Assembly: GCA_949358305.1 (NCBI GenBank)
Contig: OX442315.1
Coordinates: forward strand, 28,424,427 to 28,484,426
Length of the DNA: 60,000 bases
Source of the DNA: Strigamia acuminata
Lineage: Eukaryota > Arthropoda > Chilopoda > Geophilomorpha > Linotaeniidae
Direction: 5' to 3'
The translations under genes were made by a program, and so were the position numbers. Positions 12,001 to 22,900 of this stretch are shown here, piece by piece (position 1 is the stretch's first letter; each line of letters starts with the position of its first letter). A model generated the notes under the pieces. It made no database searches, was not told the DNA's origin, and worked only from the letters and a program-made list of their open reading frames with translations.

Positions 12001-12901
12001 GTGAAGAGAAGTAAATATGTAGATCGTTTACTGTTTATTTGAAAGTGGGTATTATTGATTGATTGCAAGAAGATGAACCCTTGGCTACCCTTGTATAATT
12101 GCAAGTATTCAGTTCTTGTTTAGATGCATAGATCTAATTTGTATTGTTGCGGATGCAATATAAATCTCGTGTTTGTGTTGCCGCAGTGCCATATTTTCCT
12201 GAAGGACAATTAAACAATAGTTGCCAAAAACTTTTGAATTCGTTTAAAAAAATCAAAGTATTTGTTCAACAGCTGTTTTCAATGACTTAGGTTGTTTCGC
12301 AGCTTCCTAGAGCATTGTTTTATCACATGACCATTCATACTATTCATACATTTCATACATTTCGTACATACTTTCAACTGCACAGTGCATAGTGGAAAGA
12401 AACTATGATGGGTACAGCAGCTGACAGCTGTAATTTAATCTCGTGCACTATACAATTGAAGGTAATCTTTAATCCATCTATTTCCTAACTTGGAAACAAT
12501 CATTTGTGTTTTTTCATTTTGTTAATTTCACCATATATGATGAAATTGCAAAATGCAAGCAAATATATATGGCTACTTTATACCTGAAAATGCATGATTG
12601 ATATTATTAAGCTTCTTCAATGCATACAAGTATTTTTGTTTCAAAGTTTTGATGTTCAAATATTGTGCGCACGCCCACTGCGACAAAAAGAATACTAAAT
12701 TTTTTCAAAACAACTCCAATTAAACTGATTAGTATTACCATTTACAAATTTTTCTTCTTAAAAACTGATCATCCGATAGAATGATAGCGTTGTACACTAA
12801 TATAAAAAAAGTCTGCTAATTTATATGTTGAAATCTCTCTTGATTACGCTTTGTTTTGTATCCTTTGTGTTATGTCTAAACAATAACATCAATAAAGTAG
12901 G

Positions 12902-12925
12902 GTTGCTAGGGATTACCCTAGCAAC
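12902..12925. repeat. 10-bp stem palindrome with GTTGCTA half sites
   Basis: GTTGCTAGGG (12902-12911) faces CCCTAGCAAC (12916-12925) across a 4-base loop. The half sites loosely resemble RFX X-box halves, but the spacing is wrong for a standard site. Confidence 0.5.
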
Positions 12926-13492
12926 TACGCTACTCTCGCAAAATAAACAGTTGAAATCGACTCCAATTGAAACTAACTTGTAAGAATACCAGTCGTTTAT
13001 GAATTCCTTAATGGTTCATTCAAACTAAGCCCCAGACGCAGTCAGATGAATCCCGTTTTAACACCTTGGATATTCTATTTTAAAAGTCAGAGAAACAAAA
13101 TCTTTGCTTAATTTGTTAAATTTGTTAATTAGACTGTTGGATCACACAATTTTTAACTTGTACGCACCAGAAAGCTTGGGCTAGCCTGAAATTTAAATCT
13201 AGTTCTGGATGATTAAACCTACAAAATGCATTCGCACCAAGAATCAAAAATCCACATATCTAGGCTAGCATTAGAGTATGTTCAGCACGCGTCATACGAC
13301 GATGCGCTGGTGACAAGAAAATGGCGGATGTTTATCACGTGACCGTGACCGCGCAGTGATTGGTTAGCTTTTTAAGGGTTGCAACCCAAAAGCCAAGTTT
13401 AAATGATAGAAATAAATAAATAAAATGAAGAGCAATTTGTTAGATTTTTTTAGTTTGAAATAATAATAATACCGTAATAACGTTCTATAGTT

Positions 13493-13625
13493 ATGTCCGA
13501 ACGGTCGGACGAGTGTTCGGCTGTCCGTTCGCCTGCCCAAATGCCCGAACGCTCGTCCGTTCGCCTGCCCAAACCACTAAACACTCGTCCGCCCGAACGT
13601 CCGGACGAATGTTCGGCTGTTTGTT
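13493..13625. repeat. CpG-rich minisatellite of CGAACG/GTCCG units
   Basis: Irregular direct and inverted copies of GTCCGTTCGCCTGCCC and CGAACG-type words, in an otherwise AT-rich region. Confidence 0.6.
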
Positions 13626-13659
13626 ACTTTTATTACGTAGCCATTACATTCTGAGGGAT

Positions 13660-13995
13660 CGGCAGCTGTCAGTTGTCAGCCGTCGACTGTCGCGGCCGTC
13701 AGTCGACAGTCGACCGTCACCTGTCGAATGTCGATCGTTGCGGCTGACCGTCGACAGTCGACGGCTGCGACATTCGACGGCTGACTGTCGACTATCGCGT
13801 ATGTCGGTCCTTTACTGTCGGTCGTCAGCTGTCGACTATCGTGTCCGTTGGTCATCGAGCTGTTGCGGCTGTCAGCTGGCTGTCGACTTCTGACGGCCGC
13901 AACATTCGACGGCTGACAGTCGACGTCCAACGGACGCGACATTCGACAGTATAGACTGACGGCCGCGACAGTAGACGGCTGACCGCTGACAGCTG
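13660..13995. repeat. CpG-rich GTCGAC-type palindromic repeat tract
   Basis: About 335 bp of interleaved words such as CTGTCGACTGTCG, GCGGCTGAC and GCGACATTCGACGGC on both strands, giving many overlapping inverted repeats. Open frames exist on both strands but are a by-product of the repeat composition (arginine/serine/valine-rich), so I do not call a protein. Confidence 0.7.
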
Positions 13996-14586
13996 CCAAT
14001 TAGTCCATCCCCATTCTGATGTGGCTCCCTATGCACTACCGAAAAATGCTCAACGTATATGGAGCATTCCATATTGAAAAATAATAAAAAATTGATGTAT
14101 AGTTTAAAAAAATAATATTAAATACTTTATTAATTATCTAGTTGATGACACAGATAAACAATTATTCTTTTTTTAAAGGAAAATACAAAAAACATGCATT
14201 TTCCTGTTGATTACAATGCAGCCTTGTACACCAACATGGCCGCTATCATTTGTTTACAAGGGTTGCTAAGAAACCCTTACCCACAATGCAACGCGAAGTC
14301 ACGTGCTGAACATACCCGGAATGACATCAAAAACAGCCAAAAACGAACACATTCAAGGTTAGGCACGTTTTGGCCTACCGAAACTTGAAACGCACCTAAT
14401 GATTCATCTAGAGAGATGTGGTTTGCTGTACGCTCTGTATACAGAGAGTAGCCTACACTGTAATAATAAAATTATTCTGACGTAACTTTCAGAACGCACC
14501 CTAAGCATTCTACAAACAAAAGTAATGCATCGCACATGATGAAATTCCGAGGGGTGCGACATTTGACCGAATCTCTGACAATGGCT

Positions 14587-14690
14587 TCCGAATCTCGCCC
14601 GAATCTTTCCGAATCCCGCCCGAATCTTTCCGAATCCCGCCCGAATCTTTCCGAATCCCACCGAATCTTCGAATCTCGAATCTTTAAATT
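14587..14690. repeat. Left subterminal repeats of the P-like element
   Basis: Tandem CCCGAATCTTTCCGAATC units, inverted with respect to the right-end tract, possibly transposase binding sites. Confidence 0.75.
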
Positions 14691-14895
14691 GTATACAAAT
14701 CGAGGAAAATAAAGTCAAAATTTATGATAAAAAAATGTAATAATATTTTTACAAAAAACTGGAATAACCAAGGGAATAACTGACAACTGTAAATAAATCG
14801 AGAAATAAATGTTCCACATTGAAATTGTCGGAAATTGTCGTTGAAATTGTCCGTATCGGAGGAAATTATACCTGCGCACCTCGCTGCGCGGTATC

Positions 14896-14907
14896 TGCGC
14901 ATGCGCA
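14896..14907. promoter_or_regulatory. NRF-1-like palindrome in the P-like element
   Basis: TGCGCATGCGCA fits the known NRF-1 consensus YGCGCAYGCGCR. It lies in a short CpG-rich patch (14870-14930), upstream of a strong splice donor (AAAG|GTAAGA, GT at 15021) that could join to an acceptor at 16064, 21 bases before the transposase ATG. It is therefore a plausible promoter of the transposase; this is inference. Confidence 0.35.
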
Positions 14908-15734
14908 TTTATGATTTAGCGCGAACTTCAAATTAATCCCGGAATTCAACATTGTTCGCAATTGTGATTGAGTTGGATTGCGTGCTATTTTACCTCGTAT
15001 TTTACTTTATCCTATTAAAGGTAAGACTTTTGCGGATTATTATTTTCTCATTGATTATTTTTATGATGCTTTTCGTTCCAACTACAGGTTCCTCTGGCAA
15101 GTTCCATTCATACGACCATACGAAAATTGTTACGAAAGTCGACGATTTTTTTAGCGCTACGGTGAAATTCGAGTCAAACTTGAATTGAAATTGAATTGAA
15201 ATTGAATAATTAGTACGGTAACAGATTATGAACTAAGTGCGCGTTAATTTGATATTTCGGAAAAGCTATTTCTATTGATATCGGTTGAAATATACGTATG
15301 GCGACGTATGGGCTATTTCGGGCTATTTTCACCGATTTTGGTTGAAATGATCGCCAAATTCCTACTAAAAAAAATGTTCCTTATTCCACAAGAAAATATA
15401 TTATTCGTTTTTTTTATTCTAATGAAAAAAAAATCTGATTTGATTTACTACTAACTTGTAAGTTATTAATTTAAAGGAAAATGAAACTCTTTAAAATTTG
15501 TAATTAGCAAAATAAGATCTTTTTTTTTTGTTTTTTTTTATTAAATTTGAGTATGGATTATAAATAAAACAAAATAAATAAAATATATTACCTGATTCTT
15601 TTTTTATATTCCATACACAAATGTAATGGAATCGAATGGAATAATGAACAAATTTTTTTATAATTTACCTTACTTTTACTTATATTGGCCAATGATAGAG
15701 GTGTCTCGCAAAGATATTATCGAGGATATTATTC

Positions 15735-15915
15735 ATTTTTTCGACCAAAAATTCATTTTTTGGACGAAAAATTCATTTTTTGAACGAAAAATTCATTTTT
15801 AGGTTAAAAAAAATTCATTTTTTTGACAAAAAATTTATTTTTTGGACGAAAAATTTATTTTTTGGACCAAAAATTCATTTTTATGTTAAAAAAATTCATT
15901 TTTAGGTTAAAAAAA
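15735..15915. repeat. ~20-bp tandem repeats (ATTCATTTTTTGGACGAAAA)
   Basis: Roughly nine imperfect units of ATTCATTTTT plus GGACGAAAA or GGTTAAAA, inside the proposed 5' UTR intron of the transposase gene. Confidence 0.75.
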
Positions 15916-16085
15916 ATTGTTATTTACACCCAAAAAATGAGCCGGCAATAACTTCGCAATGCGTCTGCAAAAGGGCGGTTTTTTGATCCGCTTTCCGGCT
16001 ACAATTACGTCGTTTTAGGCCCGCAAAAATAGCAGCTTTACTAATAAATAATGTTTTGCTTCAGATTTCTTTTTCTGTGGGAAGG

Positions 16086-19000
16086 ATGTCGGATGGAACG
16101 GTTTGGCAATTCGCAACAGAGAATGATATTTCGCCACAGATCCAAGCCTGCTTGAAAGCTGCAGGATATTTCACATTAACTGGAATTTCAAAAATTGAAA
16201 GCAATGAATTGATTGAAAAATATCTGCAGGATACAGCTGATCTATACGAAGATGAGAAAGAGCTGAAAGCGATTTATGGAAAATTCCATAAAAAGCCCGA
16301 GAAATTTCGTTTTGCACCTGGACAACATGAAGAAATAACACGATTTAAAGATATCTGTCGAAGGAAAATCGATGACAACGAGAAAACCGTGGTGAAAACA
16401 CATAAGCGGCTGAGACTGTCAGACAAAGCTAATGATTCTTGTGGTCAGAAGTTTTGCAACTATGGAACTGAAAAAAGCACCACATCAAACACCAATACGT
16501 CAGAAACCGACACTCATGAATCCATAATTTACACTGATGTGAAATTAAAAATGAGAAAATGGCTTGCAAAACAGACTGATCCAGCGCTAAAGAGTTTAAA
16601 ACACGAAAAAGATTTTAAATTTACCGTATCCTCCAGCGAATCAAGCAGTGACAATATATTTGAACATTATGAAGTTGTGGTGTTGTGTTTGATGTGTAAT
16701 GGGAAAATACGATTGCACATCAGAGATAAACACTTTACTGTTTTCAATGCAACAAGACATCTAGAAAAGTGCGCTAAAAGGTGTAAATTTGGAAACATGA
16801 CCCAAAAAAGTTTGCCATTATATTTCCGTGCAACAGGAGAGAAGAATGGGGAAGAAATAACCCACAACGATGATAATGATAATGACCAGTTTAATTATGT
16901 TACAGAAAATAATGACAATGTAAGCTTATGTACGAATGAAATGCAATTAGATCTTGAGTTGGGTGCAAATCAAGATATTGTAACAACCACGCCAATAGGT
17001 AATGAATAAATAAATTGTTTTATGCCTTTTACAAATGATAACAAATTTTTATAAAATTGCAGAAATGTACTCCAGAGCTTATTACAGAAAAGAAAAAAGC
17101 AAAAAGGAATTGTTACAATCAAGTGCGATGTGCCAAAAGATTACCAATTTTTACAACCCTCTTGATGAAATTCGACACTTGTTAATTGAAAACAAAAATT
17201 TAAACAACTTTATAACGCATTTGCTGCAGCAGCAAAGTACGGCAGTTACTGAAGACCACTCAAGCCTGGAACACACTGTTGAATCCACGGTTAAACCCAG
17301 CAATTTTTTGCAGCTAATGTGGGATGCAGCTATCTCAAATACCAAACGAAAACGAAATGAATACGACTCAGATTCGATAAAAGAATTTGCTATGTTGTTA
17401 TTTATGTGGCTTGGACCATCGAAATACACAATTTTATATGCGAATTTAAATTCCGGTATACCAAGCAGTCGCCAGGTTGAAAGATACCTAAAAAAATTCC
17501 AAAACGATATTACAGAGGGAAAACTAAGAATTGGTTATTTGAAGCAACATATGGAGAGGTACAACTGTACTAACAACACTGTTTGGTTAAGTGAGGATGC
17601 AACACGCCTAGTGCAATCAATCAACTATGATGGCGATAAAAATGCATGTGTTGGATTTGTCTCACCGATATCAGCAAGTGGATTGCCGGAAATTAATACG
17701 TTTCCATTCACATCCATACCAGATGTCAAAGCTTACTTCAAAAATTATAATTTTGCTAATCAAGCATACGTTATTATGGCACAACCAATGTGTCCAAATG
17801 TTCCAGCCATTTGTTTTTGTTTATTTGGAAGTGATAATAAATTCACATCTACTAATGTTCTGAACCGATGGAAAACAACACTTGATGAGTGCAATGCAAA
17901 TGATATTGTGATCGCAGGTTTCAGCGCTGATGGTGATCCGAAATTATTAAGGAGTATGCAGTTATCAAGTGGTCTGTTTTGTGAACCAAAAACAGTCTTT
18001 CAAGAAAAAGAAGAGGATCCAAACAGGATTTCTTCAACTGAAAACAAATGGTTTATTATGAATGGAAACATAAAGTTTTCTCTCATTCAGGACACTATTC
18101 ACATTGGGGCAAAGCTACGTTGTCGTTTGCTTAAGAAAAATCGTTTACCAATTGGACACCGTTTTATATGCATTTCACATTTACAGCATATAGTGGAAAA
18201 TAATTCAAAGGATTCACATCCATTAAGACTTTCTGATCTTGATTGCCGAGACAAGATGAACTATGCAGCTGTCGAGCGAATGGTGTCCAAAAATGTTCTT
18301 GAATTAATTGAAAAAAAAGAAGAATTTAGAGGAACATTATTGTATCTAAAAGTGATGAAATTTGTGTTGGATTGTTTTTTAGCAGACGACTTGTCTCCTC
18401 TCAAACGAATAGAGAAAATTTGGACTGCGATTTTCATCTTACGAGGATGGAGATTCTGGTTAAAAAACTGTACCACTTGCAAGCAACTGGACAGTTTTAT
18501 AACTACCAATGCGTATCAGTGCATCGAATTAAATGGCCACAGTTTAATACGTGTTATTGAAACTTGCAGAGAAAATTCATTGCCATTTTTACCACAATTA
18601 CTTGGATCGCAACAATGTGAACAACTCTTTCGTATTGCCAGAAGTTACTCTGTTGTGAATTCAACAATTGTTAATTTCAGTCTCAGTGAGTTGATAAAAA
18701 AAATTTATCGAATTGAATCCGAATTAGCTGTCAGAGCTTCTGCCAATTCGAATAACATTCTAAAGATGCCAAAATTAAAAAAATATTCATCTAAGATGGG
18801 TGAAATGCCTTCGACATTCCAAAATGTTAGCTGTCCAACAAAGAATGAAATAATCATAGACGGTATTTCTAAGGCACAACGAAAAGCTGTGCTATTATTG
18901 CACAGTGTGGGGATCGGCTTTTTATATCCAAACAACATATTCAATGATAATTTACTTGTTAAGGATGTCATTGTCAGATCTGACCATTTAAGTCAAAATG

Positions 19001-19335
19001 AAGAGGAAGAATCCGAAACCAACATTGAACCAAATGAAAAAGTAACTCCGATATTAGATGAAGATGAGGAAACACAGGCAAATTTAGAAGTTATGACACG
19101 AAATAATTTAACTAGAAAATTAAAAAAAGTGAAAATAAATGGACTGTCATGCTTTGTATATGCTGACCAAGAAGAACCATTTTCATTTGATGATATTCCA
19201 ATTGAAAGTCTGTACGTGCCGTATATGATCAAACAAAAAAATGTTTTAATTCGAAAAACAACAGCTCTTAGACTTATCCATGAAAGAGGATTCTTGTCAT
19301 CAGATAGACAATTACGTGTACAAGGAAAATTTTGA
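16086..19335 (+). CDS. P-element-like DDE transposase (two exons, ~1061 aa)
   Basis: Two long frames (to 16998 and from 17063) join in frame across a 64-base GT-AG intron (16999-17062), giving about 1061 aa from ATG 16086. The frame is open slightly further upstream but without an ATG; an acceptor at 16064 suggests a 5' UTR intron. The N-terminal third holds a CxxC...HxxxC zinc-binding-like segment (CLMCNGK to HLEKC, 16690-16770). The C-terminal part has a layout recalling P/THAP9 transposases: SEDATRLV...YD (D483), GFSADGDPK (D594), then KMNYAAVERMVS, a HSLIRVIE segment and SQQCEQLFR (E824), candidates for an RNase-H-fold acidic triad with a long insertion before the last acid. The superfamily call is by motif layout; hAT or a related family is the alternative. 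The frame is intact, so it may be active. Confidence 0.75.
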
Positions 19336-19364
19336 TTGTAAATTTTAATATTTCAATAGTCTCA

Positions 19365-19370
19365 AATAAA
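19365..19370 (+). terminator. Candidate polyadenylation signal of the transposase gene
   Basis: AATAAA 30 bases after the transposase stop, followed by a second at about 19375. Confidence 0.4.
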
Positions 19371-19448
19371 ACTAAATAAATGTTCATTTTATTAAATGTC
19401 TCAAATAAAATGAAAAAATATCTCCCACTTTACTAAATTTATTTGAAA

Positions 19449-19705
19449 AAAATCCGAAAAAATCATATGAATCTTTCTGAATCCCATCCGAATCCCATCC
19501 GAATCCCACCGAATCCTACCGAATCCCGCCGAATCCCTTCCGAATCTCCCCGAATCCCATCCGAATCCCCCGAATCTTTCCGAATCTTTCCGAATCCCAT
19601 CCGGATCTTTCCGAATCCCCCGAATCTTTCCGAATCTTTCCGAATCCCATCCGAATCTTTCCGAATCCCATCCGAATCTTTCGAATCCCAAAAAAGATTC
19701 GAATC
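19449..19705. repeat. Right subterminal repeats of the P-like element
   Basis: About 20 units built from CCGAATCTTT and CCGAATCCCAT. The frames through it on both strands (serine/proline or glycine/arginine-rich) are repeat artefacts. Confidence 0.8.
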
Positions 19706-19747
19706 TCTGACAAGCAGATTCTGATTGTCGCCCCCCTCGTGAAATTC

Positions 19748-19985
19748 AGTCAGTCAGAGCACGCGCAAACATACGGTCATTACTTAAGCAAGAATCGATT
19801 CTCTTTGTTGATAGACTATTAATCTTAACTTATATAGTATCAAGTGTCAGTTTATCACATTTTGTTTTAATCGACGTGAGTATTTCATTTGACAGTTTTT
19901 CAGACTTTGACTCGTTAAGTTCAAGCTTGGTACAGCTGTTGACTAAAAAAAAAAAACAGCTCGTGAACTTCAAGAATCTTAAACG
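19748..19985 (+). promoter_or_regulatory. Upstream region of copy C cut by the P-like element
   Basis: AAGAATCGATT... to TATATAG (19831-19837) resembles the equivalent stretch upstream of copy B (about 4605-4700). The TATA-like word lies 155 bases before the ATG. A GTGAGT/CAG pair (about 19877 and 19902) might be a small UTR intron. The P-like element separates this from the older upstream sequence ending at 14547. Confidence 0.3.
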
Positions 19986-22900
19986 ATGGCTAGAAGACAA
20001 TTTGTTGAAGATATAATTGCAGCACAGTTTATAGATCCGTATATTCCGAAGCACCAATTTGGTAAGTTAATAGCCCACTGTCACCAATCCTGTGTTGTAT
20101 TCACATATATTCTAATATCTATTACTTATTGTTATATATTTTGGATTTAACAATTAGCAATTTAACTTTATAAATTTTAGGCCCTGACTATATTATTTCA
20201 ACAACAGAGAATAGAACATGGCTTCCAGAAGGTGCAGTTCAGATTAAAATGGCTCAAAACAGTGATCCTAGATATGAACCCGAATCAATGGTAACACTGT
20301 TTCGGAAAGCAGTTGACAACAATCCAAACAAAATCGCATTATTGACAAAAAGAAATGACAAATTAGTTAAATGGAGTTACTTGCAATATTTGAATGATGT
20401 TGAGACAGCTGCAAAAGGCTTTATAAAAGTAAGGAAACAATGGGATTATATTATTTGTACACTATTTTCCCTTATTTTTTACACTAAAAATCCCTGACTT
20501 TTACACTAAATTTTTGAATATCATCATTATTTTCCCTTATTTCTACACAAGATAAATTCATACACATCAAGGACTGGTTTAGGTTAGGTTAGGTTATGTA
20601 GAAAAAAGAAGGCGGGGTCGTAAAATTTTTATTTTTTTTAGTGTAAAAATAAGGAAAAATTAGTGTACAAATAAATGGAACCCGGAAACAATTACAGTAT
20701 CTTAAATATCAAATGCACTCTGACTTATGTAAAAAAAATTATTGCAGAGATGCAGAATAATAGCTAAAAACCTGTTCATTTCGATTGATAATAGTTACTA
20801 TTATTATTTATTGCGCCCCTTTGTATCTTCTTAGTAATCTCTCGCCTCGCTCTGAGCTAACACAAGCTTATTTGTTGCATACATTTAAATTCTATTGAAT
20901 TGGTTTATTTGATTTATTATCTATGTAAGGGGTTCTCAAACATTTTAACAATACAGCACACTTTTTATTGTGGCCCGGCCCACTTCATCCATCGCGCATT
21001 GAATTTTTTCAGTGATACGTGTCGACTAGCAGCTGATCATCGATAATTCAGAGGCAATAAAATAGACGAGAAACACCGATGATAGTGTGATGAACACTTG
21101 AACTGAATTTGGCTGAGTGTGGAGGTTTTTAATACATTATGTCTCGTCTAGAAAAGGCTCTTCTATATCTACAAGTTTGATTGTTAAAAATATGGAAGCA
21201 CATTGCTATTGGGCCCCACCAAAAATCGGTCCGCGATCCACTAATAATTTATATTTTTTTTATTGTTTTATTATCTGTGTCATCAATATAAATGCATACA
21301 TTTCCTGGTGAATTTTAAATCGTTTTAGACTTCTAAACTTGATGTTTAGAAAGTCTAATGAAACGGTTCTGTCTGTCTGTCCGTCCGTCCGTCCGTCGTC
21401 ATCGATTCCGCAAAAACTATATCAGCTAGAGCCAAACGGACAACTGCAATAAATTCAGCATACCTATATTAGTATCCTAAGGTATTTTCAGCTTTCTCCG
21501 ACCTCCGGTTGAATTAATAAACCGGTTGTAGTACACTTTTAGCCGTCTATTCCATGAATACGTCATATGACGTCATTTCTGTAATATTCATGGAATAGAC
21601 TTTAGACAGAAGAGCTTTTTGATGAAATTGATTTCAGTGCGTACGATTTGCACCACAGTTGACGTACGAGTTGTGTCACACGTACGTTCGTTGTACGCGA
21701 TCTGATTACATCCCGGCGCCGGCGTATTACGCGCATTTGGCGGTGTTCTGGGCGAGGAAGCTTTTGGAAAATCTTTAAAAAAGCCATTTGTGGATAACCA
21801 TTTGCATGATTTAGTTGAGAAATTGGTTGTTTTGTGTCGTTAATCACTTTCAAATTTACATTTATTATTATTTCAGTTCGATGGTGATACGAGACGTAAC
21901 ATTAAGGAGTGCCACAAATCAAACTTTGATTTAAGTTTTGAGTTGAGTTTCTTTAATATATTGGGGTAACAAACTATGGAAATTTCTCTTGGGTTGTTTT
22001 TTTTTTAATTAGGGACAGAGGGGCAGAGTTTAGAAGTCTAATATGTAATGCTTCCCTGCATTACAAATGTTTAATTGTTTTATTTTATTTTCAAAACGCG
22101 ATTTTCTTTTCTTCATAGCTTGGACTTATTCCTTTTCACAGTGTAGCAATTTTGAGTAACAATTCTCCTGAATGGCTAATATCTTATTTAGCTGCTATAT
22201 TCTGTGGGTAGGTAACCTAAACTAAATATTATTCTCGCTTAGTGTATTTATGGTTTAATAAATTTCATTCTCCAGAGGTTTTCCTGCTGGAATATACACA
22301 ACAAATTCAAAAGATGCATGTTACCAAATTCTCGACGACAGCTCTGCTAACATTCTTTTAGTGGAAAATGAATTTCAATTGGACAAAATAAAAAACATAC
22401 GACATAAATTGCCGAATTTAAAAGCTGTCGTTCAATTCAACGGCCAACCCACTCAAGAAAATGTTTTTTCAGTACGATATTTTTATTATATAGTAAAAAT
22501 GAAAATAATACACCCAAAAGACTGGCTGCATTCAAAAACTCCTGCTTATTAATTTACACCAGTCTAAATACATAATTTAGATAGCCATTTGTTTGTTTAA
22601 CTTATTACTAATTTAAAAAGAATTTCTATTTAATTATTATAAAATTAAAGAAAAAAAAATTAAAGTTGGTCCCTTTACTTTCTTGAAAAATAAATTTGTC
22701 TAACCTTTGCTTTATCCAGTGGCAAGAGCTTCTTCTGATTGGTAAATCTTTACCAAATGAAATTTTGGATAAACGAGTTAAAGGACTAGCAATTAATCAA
22801 TGCTGTAATCTCGTTTATACGGTAAGGCAACAAAACGTAAAGCCATAACTGCTAATTTGCTTAAATTTGTTGCATTTTTCTCAGTCCGGAACTACTGGAA

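Larger units (their letters stand above)
11652..13275. other. Intergenic, second tRNA to CpG-rich element
   Basis: The first ~700 bases are the duplicated tRNA-side block. The rest is AT-rich with no coding gene. A ~110-bp stretch at about 12645-12755 resembles 305-410 in copy A intron 4, probably a shared dispersed repeat. Confidence 0.4.
13276..14315. mobile_element. Candidate non-autonomous DNA element with CpG-rich core
   Basis: GTATGTTCAGCACG (13276-13289) is mirrored by CGTGCTGAACATAC (14302-14315), a 14-bp terminal inverted repeat. Beyond the repeat both ends carry AAGGGTTGC-type sequence in opposite orientation. No clean target duplication is evident, so the class is open. The core holds two CpG-rich repetitive tracts and no recognisable gene. 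Confidence 0.45.
14548..19739 (+). mobile_element. 5.2-kb autonomous-type DNA transposon, P-element-like, with 8-bp TSD
   Basis: The ends CGAGGGGTGCGACA (14548-14561) and the complement of CGAGGGGGGCGACA (19726-19739) form a 14-bp terminal inverted repeat with one mismatch. TGAAATTC flanks both sides (14540-14547 and 19740-19747), an 8-bp target duplication. Just inside each end is a tract of CCGAATCTTTCCGAATCC-type repeats in inverted orientation. The interior carries a single transposase gene on the + strand. The sequence upstream of copy B, read across the equivalent point, is continuous, so this is an insertion into the copy C upstream region. An 8-bp TSD fits P or hAT superfamilies; the protein favours P-like. 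Confidence 0.85.

Noticed and set aside
13513-14072. Arginine/serine-rich frames on both strands
   Set aside because: They overlap on opposite strands within a CpG palindromic repeat; codon content follows the repeat.
19401-19724. Frames rich in IRMGFGKIRK or PNPSESFRIP
   Set aside because: Read-through of the subterminal repeats of the P-like element.
21602-21853. 83-aa minus-strand frame in copy C intron 2
   Set aside because: Lies wholly in a MITE absent from the sister intron, and no recognisable domain is seen.
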